A program made the translations under genes and the position numbers. Source: Maribacter orientalis (GTDB taxonomy: Bacteria; Bacteroidota; Bacteroidia; Flavobacteriales; Flavobacteriaceae). From it: a stretch of DNA of 64,000 nucleotides. The DNA lies in contig NZ_FNZN01000002.1 in the NCBI RefSeq assembly GCF_900109345.1, positions 124,001-188,000 of the forward strand, given 5' to 3'. This document shows positions 25,624 to 35,084 of the stretch, piece by piece (positions within the stretch are counted from its first letter, which is position 1; each line of letters starts with the position of its first letter). Below the pieces are notes generated by a model that worked only from the letters and a program-made list of their open reading frames with translations, was not told the DNA's origin and did no database searches.

Positions 25624-28600
25624 CTAATGAATATTTGAACTAACTTCTGCGTGATCGTGATGACTCTCATCCTCGATTGAATGATTCTTTTGACCTTCTA
25701 GATGTGCAGCTTCCTTACGCTCCGTAATGGCTCTTTCTACTTCTTCTTTTGTAATCTTATGACCCGAAGCCAACATTTTATTACCAGCTTTTATATTATT
25801 ACTAAACGATAGAAATAGTGGCAACATCAATAACGTTAATATGGTGGCAATACCAATACCATAGGCAATAGAAATCGCCATCGGTTTTAAGAATTGCGCT
25901 TGTCTACTAGTCTCTAACATTAGTGGCGCCAAACCTGCAATAGTTGTAATCGAGGTAAGGAAAATTGCCCTGAACCTAGATTTACCTGCTTCGAAAATAG
26001 CATTGTCAAAGGTCATACCTTCACGTAAGTTAGAATTGAACTTACCAATTAGCACCAAGCCGTCGTTCACCATAATACCAATTAAGGCAATGATTCCTAA
26101 AATCGATAGTACGTTGATAGGAAAATCGTGAATCCAGTGTCCCCATGCTACTGCCGTAAAACTGAAAGGCACTAAAAGCAATAACATTAATGGCTGACTA
26201 AAGCTTCTAAACGTAAAAGCAATAGTGATGTATATTAAAAGTAAAACGGTGAATCCTACCAATTTCAAAGACCCTGTTAATTTACCCAACTCTCTATTCT
26301 GCCCTTCATAGGAAGCATTAACCGTTGGATACTTTGAGTGTATTTCGGGCATGATGACATTTTGTATTTCTGTCATGATATCCGTAGGACTATCCTTTAC
26401 ATCTTTCATGTCTGCAGATACCTGAATTTCACGCCTGCCTTCTAATCTATTAATTGCAACATCGCCACGCTCAATAGTGTAATCTGCTATTTCACTCAAC
26501 GGAACACGTTCACCTGTAGGAGTGACAATTCGCATATCGTCTAAATTGGTAATCGAAGAACGCTCATCTCTTTCATATCTTACCCACACCCTAATTTCAT
26601 CTTGCGATCGTTGAAAACGCTGTGCTTGTACACCGAAAAATCCTGATCGTACCTGTGCCATTACCGTACGAAGGTCCAGACCTAACAAATAGGCATTCTC
26701 TTTTAAGGTCAATCGAATTTCCTTAATACCAGCTGGATCATTATCAGCAATATCTTTTAATCTGGAGTTATTCAACAAAATGTTCTTTAATTCCATCTTT
26801 GCAGCTTTAAGCTCTGCTATATTGTTACCCAGGAGCGAAACTGACACAGGAGAACCACCAAAGTTTCCACCTGAACCATATATTAAACTTTCTACCCCAA
26901 TGACTGGCCCAACTAGTTCTTCTAGTCTATTGGTTACCATATCTGAAGAAATCTCATCGGGTCTTTCCTCACCAGGCAAAAGGTTTATATTTAATTGTGC
27001 AGTAGATGAACCTGGACCTAAACGTCTAATAACATTCTCAAAAAGCATTTTATTTGTGCCTTTAAGATATTTTTCTGTCAATTCTTGATTTACAATTTCT
27101 GCTTTTTCCTCAATCATGGAAATAATAGAATCTGTAATTTTCTCATTAGTACCATTAGGCATTTCTAATTCTATACCTACCCTGTCACTGGCTATTCTTG
27201 GAAAAAATGCAGTTCTAATAACACCCCCACCAATAGAACCCAAGGTTAATATAAGTGCCCCTAAGAAAAGACTAAAAACAAAAATTTTATAGTTCATTGC
27301 AAAATGTAATGCGGGCGAATACAATTTATCGCGCATCCATGTCATCATTTTATCACCAAACTCATTAATAACCCGTAGTTTGGCAAATGCCTTTCCTAAT
27401 CCGCTTTTTGGTTTGTCATCTAAAGGCTGTAATGCTTTGGAGTGCGCCAAGTGAGCAGGTAGAATAATTAATGCTTCTACTAATGAAACCACTAATGTCA
27501 GAATAACGATTACAGAAACTTCACCAAAGAACTCCCCTATTCTACTATCTAAAAACAAGAATATTGAGAAGGCTAATATTGTAGTAATAATCGCGGAAAT
27601 AATCGGAGGCAATACCTCCATAGTGCCATCTACAGCAGCCTGTACAGGGGTTTTTCCCTTTTCGTAATGTTGATAAATATTCTCGGCTATAACAATACCA
27701 TCATCTACCAAAATACCAATAACGATTATCATACCGAATAAAGACAAAACGTTGATGGTTACATCAAAGAAACCAGCAAAAACAAACATCCCTAAGAATG
27801 CTACCGGTAAGCCGAAGGCTACCCAAAATGCCAATCTTGTGTTTAAAAACAAGGACAGGAAAATCAGTACCAACAACATACCCATGATAGCATTCTCCGT
27901 CAATAATTGGGTACGTTGAACAAGGGTTGTCGACTGATCAGACACAATGTCTAACTTAACGTTGTTGTACTTATCATTAAAATCTTCTATATATTCTTTT
28001 ACCTGTTCTGCAGAGGATATTAAATCTTCATTATTGGTACTTGTAATTGTAGTACTTACCGATAAATTACCATCAAAGTAAGTCGCATTAGGCGATTCTG
28101 CAAAACGGTCTTTAACGATAGCCACATCTTTTAATCGAATAACCGTACCTGATGGGTCTGCCTTAACCACTAAATTATTTAACTCATCACCATAATATGC
28201 ACGATTATTTGCACGTATTAAATATTCCTCTGCATCGGTCTTAATATTACCGCCCGTTACAAGAATATTGGCATTACTTACTGCATTAGCAACCTCAGTA
28301 AAAGATATGCCATAAGCCAAAAGGTTATTTTCATTAACGGCTATTTCAATTTCCTCTGCTGGAAATCCTGAAATTTCTATTTGAGAAATACCCTCCATTG
28401 CTCTCAGGTCATTCTCAATTTGACGACCAACACTTTTTAAAGTCGCTAAGGGAATATTTTCACCGCTAATAGCAAAAGCAATAGTTTGACGAACGGCCTC
28501 TAGCTTCGATACAATTAAAGGTTCCATACCAGTTGGGAATGTTGGCACCCTATCTACCGCATTCTTAACTTCTAATAGCATAAAGTCGATATTCTCTCCT

Positions 28601-28893
28601 TTTTCTATTTCGACATTAATGGTACCACTATTCTCCCTAGAAGTAGAGGTAACACGATCAACCCCTTGCAGGCCTTTAAGGTTATCCTCTATCTTTAACA
28701 CAATACCCTCTTCAACCTCTTGCGGTGAAGCACCTGGGTAGGTAATGGTAATTGCAATATTCTTAGAATCCGTTAAAGGAAAAAAAGATGATTTTAAAGC
28801 CTTTGCACCTACTATACCAAAAAGGGCAAAAGAAATTACCACAACATTAACGGCAACATGATACCGAATAAAGTATTCTATCAGTTTACGCAT
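25624..28893 (-). CDS. RND-family efflux permease
   Basis: This 1089-residue inner-membrane pump has the AcrB layout: one helix, a large periplasmic loop, six helices, and the pattern repeated. The proton-relay aspartates are present as D397 and D398 in IGILVDDGIVIAENI. The second half has LIGIMVNDGLVLIGKFN with N replacing the first of the pair, as in other members. A His-rich tail (SHHDHAE) follows the last helix. It overlaps the adaptor gene by one base. Substrate not evident; the tail hints weakly at metals, but the sequence is of the general HAE-1-like type. Confidence 0.93.
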   Translation of the reverse strand: MRKLIEYFIRYHVAVNVVVISFALFGIVGAKALKSSFFPLTDSKNIAITITYPGASPQEVEEGIVLKIEDNLKGLQGVDRVTSTSRENSGTINVEIEKGENIDFMLLEVKNAVDRVPTFPTGMEPLIVSKLEAVRQTIAFAISGENIPLATLKSVGRQIENDLRAMEGISQIEISGFPAEEIEIAVNENNLLAYGISFTEVANAVSNANILVTGGNIKTDAEEYLIRANNRAYYGDELNNLVVKADPSGTVIRLKDVAIVKDRFAESPNATYFDGNLSVSTTITSTNNEDLISSAEQVKEYIEDFNDKYNNVKLDIVSDQSTTLVQRTQLLTENAIMGMLLVLIFLSLFLNTRLAFWVAFGLPVAFLGMFVFAGFFDVTINVLSLFGMIIVIGILVDDGIVIAENIYQHYEKGKTPVQAAVDGTMEVLPPIISAIITTILAFSIFLFLDSRIGEFFGEVSVIVILTLVVSLVEALIILPAHLAHSKALQPLDDKPKSGLGKAFAKLRVINEFGDKMMTWMRDKLYSPALHFAMNYKIFVFSLFLGALILTLGSIGGGVIRTAFFPRIASDRVGIELEMPNGTNEKITDSIISMIEEKAEIVNQELTEKYLKGTNKMLFENVIRRLGPGSSTAQLNINLLPGEERPDEISSDMVTNRLEELVGPVIGVESLIYGSGGNFGGSPVSVSLLGNNIAELKAAKMELKNILLNNSRLKDIADNDPAGIKEIRLTLKENAYLLGLDLRTVMAQVRSGFFGVQAQRFQRSQDEIRVWVRYERDERSSITNLDDMRIVTPTGERVPLSEIADYTIERGDVAINRLEGRREIQVSADMKDVKDSPTDIMTEIQNVIMPEIHSKYPTVNASYEGQNRELGKLTGSLKLVGFTVLLLIYITIAFTFRSFSQPLMLLLLVPFSFTAVAWGHWIHDFPINVLSILGIIALIGIMVNDGLVLIGKFNSNLREGMTFDNAIFEAGKSRFRAIFLTSITTIAGLAPLMLETSRQAQFLKPMAISIAYGIGIATILTLLMLPLFLSFSNNIKAGNKMLASGHKITKEEVERAITERKEAAHLEGQKNHSIEDESHHDHAEVSSNIH

Positions 28894-30023
28894 TATCCTT
28901 TTGTATTTTCTTGTTGTTCGGAGTAAATTTTAACTGCCATACCTGTATAAGCGCCACTTAGCGGTTTGGACATTATGGTTACGCCATTGGGCACATCTTT
29001 TAGCACTACACGTTTATCTGAAAAGTAAACAGGGTTAACATCGATGATATCCAAAACCGAATCACGTACTACAAAAATTCTGTTTCCATCTAAAAGCAAA
29101 CTTCGATCCACCTCAATAGCATTCTCCTCTTTTTTGGCATCTAAACTGGCCTCTAAGTACATACCTTCACGTAAGTTCTTATTATCTACTTCTATATATG
29201 CTTTAACGGTTTGTGTTGCTTGATCAATACTACCGTTGATTCTAGTGACTTTACCCTTATACGTAGTATTGTCATCTAAATTTGTAAGCTCTACCGATTC
29301 ACCTAACTTTAAAAGGTCTGTGTAGCGCTTGCTGATAGAAACTTCTAGCTCGTATATCTCTGGATTAATAAATTCACCTAGTTTTTGACCTGCCCTTACT
29401 AAAGTACCTTCTGTAACCAAAGCTTCAGTCAGCACCCCAGAAAATGGAGCGGTAATACGATATTTAGAAAGTCGTTGTTCTAAATTCTTTACATTGTAAT
29501 AACTTGTCAAAATACCTCTACCAGATATAAAGAATTTTTCTTTTTCAGTTATCATTTCAGGAAGTGCCGGAGTACTTTTTGACATATCAAAATTGGTAAG
29601 GTAGCTTTGCCATTTTGAATATATATCTGGATAATCTAAACGTAAATCCGGCATTATCGCCGTAAGTTGATTGAATAAATTACTTTTCGCAGATTGAACA
29701 CTTGCTGCATATTCATCGGCATCTATATTTATTACCGTTTCACCCTGTCGAAAAGCTTGCCCTTCTTTAAAAAGTTTACTACCTCTTTTAAATACACCTT
29801 GAACTTCGGCATATAACTCTACACGTTGTTTTGCCGTTAAATTACCGTTTGCCGATACGACAATAGGCACAGTACCATTTTCAACTACCTCTGTAAAAAC
29901 AGTTTTAACCACTTTTTCAGATTTTGGTTTAAACGTTTTTTTACTATCTATAATAACCTTAGATAAAAAGAAGGATACTACAATTAGTAAAATACCCAGT
30001 ACGGTAAAAATAATTTTTCTCAT
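28893..30023 (-). CDS. RND periplasmic adaptor (membrane fusion protein)
   Basis: This 376-residue protein has one N-terminal membrane anchor (IIFTVLGILLIVVSFFLSKV), a barrel-sandwich lipoyl-like domain (VELYAEVQGVFKRGS and ITAPFSGVLTEALVTEGTLV), a short coiled-coil hairpin, and a C-terminal beta-barrel/membrane-proximal domain. It links the RND permease to the TolC channel. It is the first gene of the five-gene minus-strand operon; no regulator lies beside it. Confidence 0.92.
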   Translation of the reverse strand: MRKIIFTVLGILLIVVSFFLSKVIIDSKKTFKPKSEKVVKTVFTEVVENGTVPIVVSANGNLTAKQRVELYAEVQGVFKRGSKLFKEGQAFRQGETVINIDADEYAASVQSAKSNLFNQLTAIMPDLRLDYPDIYSKWQSYLTNFDMSKSTPALPEMITEKEKFFISGRGILTSYYNVKNLEQRLSKYRITAPFSGVLTEALVTEGTLVRAGQKLGEFINPEIYELEVSISKRYTDLLKLGESVELTNLDDNTTYKGKVTRINGSIDQATQTVKAYIEVDNKNLREGMYLEASLDAKKEENAIEVDRSLLLDGNRIFVVRDSVLDIIDVNPVYFSDKRVVLKDVPNGVTIMSKPLSGAYTGMAVKIYSEQQENTKG

Positions 30024-30509
30024 TTGGCAATATAATTTTTAGACTTTATCAGTTCTAGTAATTGATTGATTTATATACTTCAGTTTTCAGTTATTCATTG
30101 TCTTATACGGACACAAATTGTTTCATTATCAAACCCCTTCATCTAAATTCAAAAGATAAAGACCGTATAAAACAGAAAAGGTTTAATCTTAGAGATATAA
30201 ATAATTTATTAATCATCATCATTCACGCAGCATATTCAATTTGGAAAGAAAACCACAGTAATCTGGGTACTCTAGCTAAATATGCAAATTGAACCTCCTA
30301 ATAAAATTAAATGAATACTTAATACATCTTTTGGCTGAAAATCATATCAACCCACCCTCAAACTAATTAAAAAGCGAAACTACAAAAAAACATATATGGC
30401 TTTTAACATTTAAATGGTTAAAGTAATCATAAAGTATGCTGAATTTTCTGAATGTTAAGCGCAAAAAAAAGGGATGCATTAGCATCCCTTCTATATAATT
30501 GAAAATCTT
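30024..30509. other. Intergenic region upstream of the RND operon
   Basis: This 486-bp AT-rich stretch contains no supported gene; a 76-codon open frame at 30062 has poor protein character. It should hold the promoter of the efflux operon (reading left), but no clean TAnnTTTG box is visible on the minus strand. At its far end lies the terminator of the LRR gene. Confidence 0.5.
30463..30490 (-). terminator. Terminator of the first LRR gene
   Basis: AAGGGATGC pairs with GCATCCCTT around a 4-base loop. On the minus strand the stem is followed by eight T. It lies about 20 bp after the stop of the gene at 30510. Confidence 0.85.
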
Positions 30510-31394
30510 CTAATTTCTGTTTACATCTTCATACTTTGTATCTACCACTCGAGTCCTGCTCGATTTGGTACTACCTAATTTCATATTTAAAAATTCGTCG
30601 TCACTATCAAAAACAGCTAATTTTTGACTTTGCATTCTTAATAATGAATTCAAAGATCTAAAGTCATTGCCTTGTAATTGCACAAATTCAAGATTACTTA
30701 ATGTAGCCATACTACTTGGTACGTCACCTTCAAATTGATTGTAAGAAAGTATAAGTTCCTTTAAATTTACAAGCCTACCTAAATCAACCTCTATTGGCCC
30801 AGTCAGCTTATTACCAAAAAGCTCTAACCTTTCTAAATTCAATAGTTTTTCAATTGACTTGGGTAAACTACCTTCTAAATAATTACTTGAAAGATTTAAA
30901 GCTTTTAAATTTTCCAATTCTCCAATTCCGCTTGGTATAGCTCCCTGAAATAAATTATTAAACATAGATAGCTCTTCAAGGCTTTTCATTTTTGTATAGT
31001 CTTGAGGCAATGTCCCGCTTAACTTATTCATCTCAAGCCGAAGTGACTTTAAGGTTTCTAATTCAAATAAATCTTTAGGCAAGTTGCCCGTTAAGGTATT
31101 AAATGAAAGATTCAAAGTCTTTAAATTGGTAAGAGCGGCAATACCATTGGGAATTTTTCCACTAAGATTATTTCGGTATAATTTTAAGCCAACAACGTGC
31201 CCATCATTTATTTCTACGCCGTACCACGAAGATGGATCCGCTTTTAAATTCCAAGTATTCTGCCATTGTTCACCGACTGTACTTTTGTGGAACTCTAATA
31301 AATATTGTTTTTCACTTTTAGGAATTTGTGCATTAGCTATGCATCCACTCACCATAAAGAAAAATATGCAAGTATATTTTAGAATGTTTTTCAT
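30510..31394 (-). CDS. Exported plant-type leucine-rich-repeat protein 1
   Basis: This 294-residue protein has a signal peptide (KYTCIFFFMVSGCIANAQ) and an N-terminal cap resembling plant LRR receptor caps (LLEFHKSTVGEQWQNTWNL). About eight LRRs of the LxxLxxLxLSxNxLxGxLPxxI type follow. The C-terminal tail ends in VDTKYEDVNRN. It is a paralogue of the next gene. LRRs mediate protein contacts, and these are secreted or periplasmic. No type IX sorting domain is visible, and a possible cysteine in VSGCIANA could make it a lipoprotein. Function unknown. Confidence 0.85.
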   Translation of the reverse strand: MKNILKYTCIFFFMVSGCIANAQIPKSEKQYLLEFHKSTVGEQWQNTWNLKADPSSWYGVEINDGHVVGLKLYRNNLSGKIPNGIAALTNLKTLNLSFNTLTGNLPKDLFELETLKSLRLEMNKLSGTLPQDYTKMKSLEELSMFNNLFQGAIPSGIGELENLKALNLSSNYLEGSLPKSIEKLLNLERLELFGNKLTGPIEVDLGRLVNLKELILSYNQFEGDVPSSMATLSNLEFVQLQGNDFRSLNSLLRMQSQKLAVFDSDDEFLNMKLGSTKSSRTRVVDTKYEDVNRN

Positions 31395-31545
31395 AATATG
31401 GAATTAATTAATCGTGGAGTGAATTTTTGAACTGGCATACTTCTGTCAACTCTTTTAAAAAACAGGGGTAGACTAAAAAGCACCTACTATATAACGTTCA
31501 AAAAATAAATTTATGATACCTCGAAAATGTTAAAGTATTTTAACT

Positions 31546-31577
31546 AAGAAAGAGATGCTGTTCAACATCTCTTTCTT
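31546..31577 (-). terminator. Hairpin after the second LRR gene
   Basis: AAGAAAGAGATG and CATCTCTTTCTT form a perfect 12-bp stem around an 8-base loop. It lies 31 bp beyond the stop of the LRR gene at 31609. The T-rich side of the stem could serve as the U-tract, but there is no extra T-run on the minus strand. Confidence 0.6.
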
Positions 31578-31608
31578 TTACCAAACTAACTAAAAGTGTA
31601 AACTACTC

Positions 31609-32484
31609 TTACTCTTCTATATCTTCAAACTTCGTATCGGCCATTTTGGTCTTACTAAAGTTGATATCTTTAAATTCAAGTTTTCTATCATCTTTATCAT
31701 AATCAAAAACTAAGTATTCTTTTGTTTCTAAAAACTCTAAAGCTTTAAAAGAACTGAAATTATTATTTTGAATTTGAAAAACTTCTAAGCTTGCCAATTG
31801 GGCAAATTCATTAGGAATTTCACCGTCAAGTCTATTATTCGCTAAAACCAACTCTTTCAAATTGCTTAGCATGCCCATATCTTTTGGAACAGCGCCTTCT
31901 AATTTATTTTCAAATAAGCCTAATGTTTCCAATTGTGATAACTGCCCTAACGATGCAGGTATATTTCCATACAAATCATTACTAGAAAGATTTAAAATTT
32001 TTAAACCTTTTAAATTTCCTACTGTGGCAGGAATTTCACCTGTTAGAAAATTATTAAAAGCTGAAAGCTCTACTAACTCTTTTAAATTTCCAATTTCATT
32101 AGGAATCTCACCGTTGAGCCTGTTCATCTCTAATTTTAATACTTTTAAGTTAGACAGGTTAACTATTTCTGCAGGAAGTGCACCGGTTAAAGAATTAAAT
32201 GCAAGATTTAATACTTTAAGATGCTCTAATTTTCCAATCTCAGAAGATATAGGTCCCATAAGATTATTATGAAACAAATTAATTTCAATTACTTTATTAT
32301 CTTCGATTGTTATACCGTGCCATTGAGAAACCGGAGTATTTAAATCCCATTTTTTGACCCAGTGTTTACCATTAGTAGAAGTGTACAAATCAACCAAGGC
32401 TTTCTTCTCCTTTTTCGATATTTCTGCAAAACATACTGTTGTGAGAAAAAATAAGCTAAAACTTAAATAGTATAGTTTTTTCAT
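31609..32484 (-). CDS. Exported plant-type leucine-rich-repeat protein 2
   Basis: This 291-residue protein has a signal peptide (YYLSFSLFFLTTVCFAEI), the same cap (LVDLYTSTNGKHWVKKWDL) and about eight LRRs such as LVELSAFNNFLTGEIPATVGN. It shares its C-terminal tail pattern with the neighbour (MADTKFEDIEE versus VVDTKYEDVNRN), so the pair arose by tandem duplication. Each gene has its own hairpin, so they are probably separate transcripts. No enzyme domain is attached. Function unknown. Confidence 0.85.
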   Translation of the reverse strand: MKKLYYLSFSLFFLTTVCFAEISKKEKKALVDLYTSTNGKHWVKKWDLNTPVSQWHGITIEDNKVIEINLFHNNLMGPISSEIGKLEHLKVLNLAFNSLTGALPAEIVNLSNLKVLKLEMNRLNGEIPNEIGNLKELVELSAFNNFLTGEIPATVGNLKGLKILNLSSNDLYGNIPASLGQLSQLETLGLFENKLEGAVPKDMGMLSNLKELVLANNRLDGEIPNEFAQLASLEVFQIQNNNFSSFKALEFLETKEYLVFDYDKDDRKLEFKDINFSKTKMADTKFEDIEE

Positions 32485-32644
32485 ATGTCGGCGGTTAAGG
32501 AAATTCCTTTAATTAAGAATTCTCCTACAAATTTCAACTAATAACGGTAAAAACTAAAATTTTATCGTTGACCAACCCGCGTTTGTTGTGAAAGCGCCCA
32601 TTTATGTTGTGAAACTCACTAAAAGCATGGTCTATGAAATATGA

Positions 32645-34555
32645 CTACGCTATGGATTCTATATTTAATGTAAGAACTTCCCAATCTTGCATTAGCTTCT
32701 CTAATTTATTCTTCTTTGCTTGGTAAGTATCGAAAAAGTTAGATTTCGCAATTGTTTTATCGTAATCTACCAAAAGGTTATGGTCGATTTCTTTAATTTC
32801 TTTTTCAAGACTACCAATCTTACTTTCTATAGAGCTTAATTGGTTTTTTAAACTCTTTAATTTTTTCTGGTCTTGAAAAGAATTCGATTCTTTTGGCTTC
32901 TCCTTATCAACGGCAACTACCTGCTTTTTTTCAATAGCTCTAAAGTTTTCTACTTTGCGTTGTTCTAAATAATACTCTACATCACCAAGATATTCCTTAA
33001 TTTTTTGGTCCTTAAACTCATAAACCTTATTAGTTAAGCCTTGTAGAAAATCTCTGTCGTGAGAAACCAAAATCAATGTCCCCTCAAAGTTTAAACATGC
33101 TTGTTTTAATACGTTTTTCGATTTAATATCGAGGTGGTTGGTAGGTTCATCCATCACCAATACATTAAACGGCTGTAATAACATTTTTGCCAAGGCAAGT
33201 CGGTTTCTTTCACCACCCGATAATACTTTTACATATTTTTCAACTTCTTCTCCCCTAAATAGAAAAGAACCTAAGATATCTCGCACCTTACTTCTATTCT
33301 TTTCATTTGCAGCATCTATCATGGTATCTAAAATGGTTTTATTACCATCTAAATACTCCGCTTGGTTCTGAGCAAAATATCCTATCTGAACATTATGACC
33401 TAGTTTTAAATGTCCTTTATGCTTTAAATCGCCAACAATAATTTTCGCTAAAGTTGATTTACCTTGACCATTCTGGCCTACAAATGCAGTTTTGCTATCA
33501 CGTTCTATTAAAAGGTTAATATCATCAAGAACATGGTTGCTACCATATGCCTTTGAAAGACCTTCAATTTCTACTACTACCCTACCTGGAGTTACAGATA
33601 TTGGAAAACGCAGACTCATTACACTATTATCATCTTCATCAACCTCTATACGCTCAATTTTATCCAATTTTTTTATTAAGGACTGCGCCATAGATGCTTT
33701 GGTAGATTTCGCCCTAAACTTTTCAATAAGCCGTTCTGCTTGTTGTATTTCCTTTTCTTGGTTCTTTTGAGCGTTTACCTGTTGTTGCTTGATCTCGTTT
33801 CTTAAAACCAAGTATTGCGTATATGGCTTATTGTAATCATATATTCGGCCTAATGATATTTCGATAGTTCTGTTAGTAACATTATCCAAGAACATTTTAT
33901 CGTGCGAAACAATAACAACGGCTCCTGTATAATTATTCAAGAATTGTTCGAACCAAATAATAGATTCAATATCCAAGTGGTTTGTTGGCTCATCGAGTAA
34001 CAATACATCGTTACTTTGCAATAACAACTTTGCTAACTCAATACGCATTCGCCAGCCACCAGAGAACGTTTCGGTCTTTTTTTCAAAATCTTCGCGTCTA
34101 AAACCTAAGCCCTGAAGAATTTTTTCAGTTTCACCTTGATAATTGTACCCTCCTAAAATTTCATAATGATGAGATACATCGTTTAAATCTACAATAAGCT
34201 GACTATACGAATCGGTTTCGTAATCGGTGCGTTCTGCCAGTTGATGATTAATTTCATCTAATTTTAGCTCTAAGGCCTTAATTTCCTCAAAAGCTTGGTA
34301 TGCTTCATCCAATACCGATCTACCCTGTACGAAATCTATATCCTGTCTAAGAAAACCTATTTTTATATCCTTCTCAACGGCAATAACACCGGTATCTAAA
34401 GGCATATCCTTATTAAGCATTTTTAATAAGGTTGATTTACCTGCACCATTCTTCCCTACAAGACCTACTCTATTTCCTCCATTTAATCGAAAAGAGATTT
34501 CTTCAAAAAGAGATTCTCCGCCAAAGGATACTGATAGGTTGTGAACGTTTAACAT
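32645..34555 (-). CDS. ABC-F family ATPase
   Basis: This 636-residue protein carries two ABC domains without membrane segments. Domain 1 has GLVGKNGAGKSTLLK, the signature TFSGGWRMR and LLLDEPTNHLD; domain 2 has VGQNGQGKSTLAK, the signature LSGGERNRLALAKM and VMDEPTNHLD. The linker between them is charged and helical, and a C-terminal coiled coil covers about 570-636. The layout is of the Uup/YheS type of ABC-F proteins, which act on ribosomes. Which one is not decidable by eye. Confidence 0.92.
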   Translation of the reverse strand: MLNVHNLSVSFGGESLFEEISFRLNGGNRVGLVGKNGAGKSTLLKMLNKDMPLDTGVIAVEKDIKIGFLRQDIDFVQGRSVLDEAYQAFEEIKALELKLDEINHQLAERTDYETDSYSQLIVDLNDVSHHYEILGGYNYQGETEKILQGLGFRREDFEKKTETFSGGWRMRIELAKLLLQSNDVLLLDEPTNHLDIESIIWFEQFLNNYTGAVVIVSHDKMFLDNVTNRTIEISLGRIYDYNKPYTQYLVLRNEIKQQQVNAQKNQEKEIQQAERLIEKFRAKSTKASMAQSLIKKLDKIERIEVDEDDNSVMSLRFPISVTPGRVVVEIEGLSKAYGSNHVLDDINLLIERDSKTAFVGQNGQGKSTLAKIIVGDLKHKGHLKLGHNVQIGYFAQNQAEYLDGNKTILDTMIDAANEKNRSKVRDILGSFLFRGEEVEKYVKVLSGGERNRLALAKMLLQPFNVLVMDEPTNHLDIKSKNVLKQACLNFEGTLILVSHDRDFLQGLTNKVYEFKDQKIKEYLGDVEYYLEQRKVENFRAIEKKQVVAVDKEKPKESNSFQDQKKLKSLKNQLSSIESKIGSLEKEIKEIDHNLLVDYDKTIAKSNFFDTYQAKKNKLEKLMQDWEVLTLNIESIA

Positions 34556-34669
34556 AAATAATATTTCTTCTGGTTTATTCTTAAAAACATCACTTTTACA
34601 TAATGATTGCTCTTAAGCAAAATTTGTGTTTAATGGCTTCCCAATAAGATGAAAAGAGCCTTAAAATTG

Positions 34670-34677
34670 TACCTTTG
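34670..34677 (+). promoter_or_regulatory. Candidate -7 box of the DUF983 gene
   Basis: TACCTTTG matches the Bacteroidota -7 consensus TAnnTTTG, 15 bases before the ATG at 34693. No convincing TTG-type -33 element is at the expected distance, so the call is weak. Confidence 0.4.
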
Positions 34678-34692
34678 TATAAAGTTTTGCAA

Positions 34693-35082
34693 ATGTTAAA
34701 AAAAGGAAACAAACTCTACAGTATTTTAACAGGAAGTTGTCCAAGATGTCACCAAGAAAGCATGTATTTGGACAAAAATCCATATCATTTGGGTAAAATC
34801 TTTAAAATGCATGATAGATGTGGCCATTGCGACCTTAAATATAAAATTGAGCCATCTTTTTTTTATGGGGCTATGTATGTGAGTTATGGAGTAGGAATTG
34901 CCTTTGCTGTTGCCGCTTTTGTAATCGCAAAATTAATCATCGGCGCTAACCTTATTCAAACATTTATAACTATCGTAATTACTATGATTGTCTTTATGCC
35001 GGTAATTATGAGATTGTCTAGAAATATTTGGATCAACATTTTTGTAAAATATGATTCAAAGGTTAAACTTAAGAACTCCTAA
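34693..35082 (+). CDS. DUF983 family zinc-ribbon membrane protein
   Basis: From the ATG at 34693 the protein has 129 residues. Two CxxC pairs (CPRCHQE and CGHCDLKY) form a zinc ribbon, and two transmembrane helices follow (about 60-85 and 88-112). This is the DUF983 layout of a small inner-membrane protein of unknown function. It converges with the FAD-oxidoreductase gene, separated by 2 bp. A TTG 18 bp upstream also opens the frame but is unlikely to be used. Confidence 0.85.
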   Translation: MLKKGNKLYSILTGSCPRCHQESMYLDKNPYHLGKIFKMHDRCGHCDLKYKIEPSFFYGAMYVSYGVGIAFAVAAFVIAKLIIGANLIQTFITIVITMIVFMPVIMRLSRNIWINIFVKYDSKVKLKNS

Positions 35083-35084
35083 TT

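Noticed and set aside
28893-28893. Possible frameshift between the adaptor and RND genes
   Set aside because: The one-base stop/start overlap is normal translational coupling, and both proteins are complete.
30062-30292. A 76-codon plus-strand frame upstream of the RND operon
   Set aside because: Its composition is typical of AT-rich non-coding DNA, it has no recognisable domain, and it occupies the promoter region of the operon.
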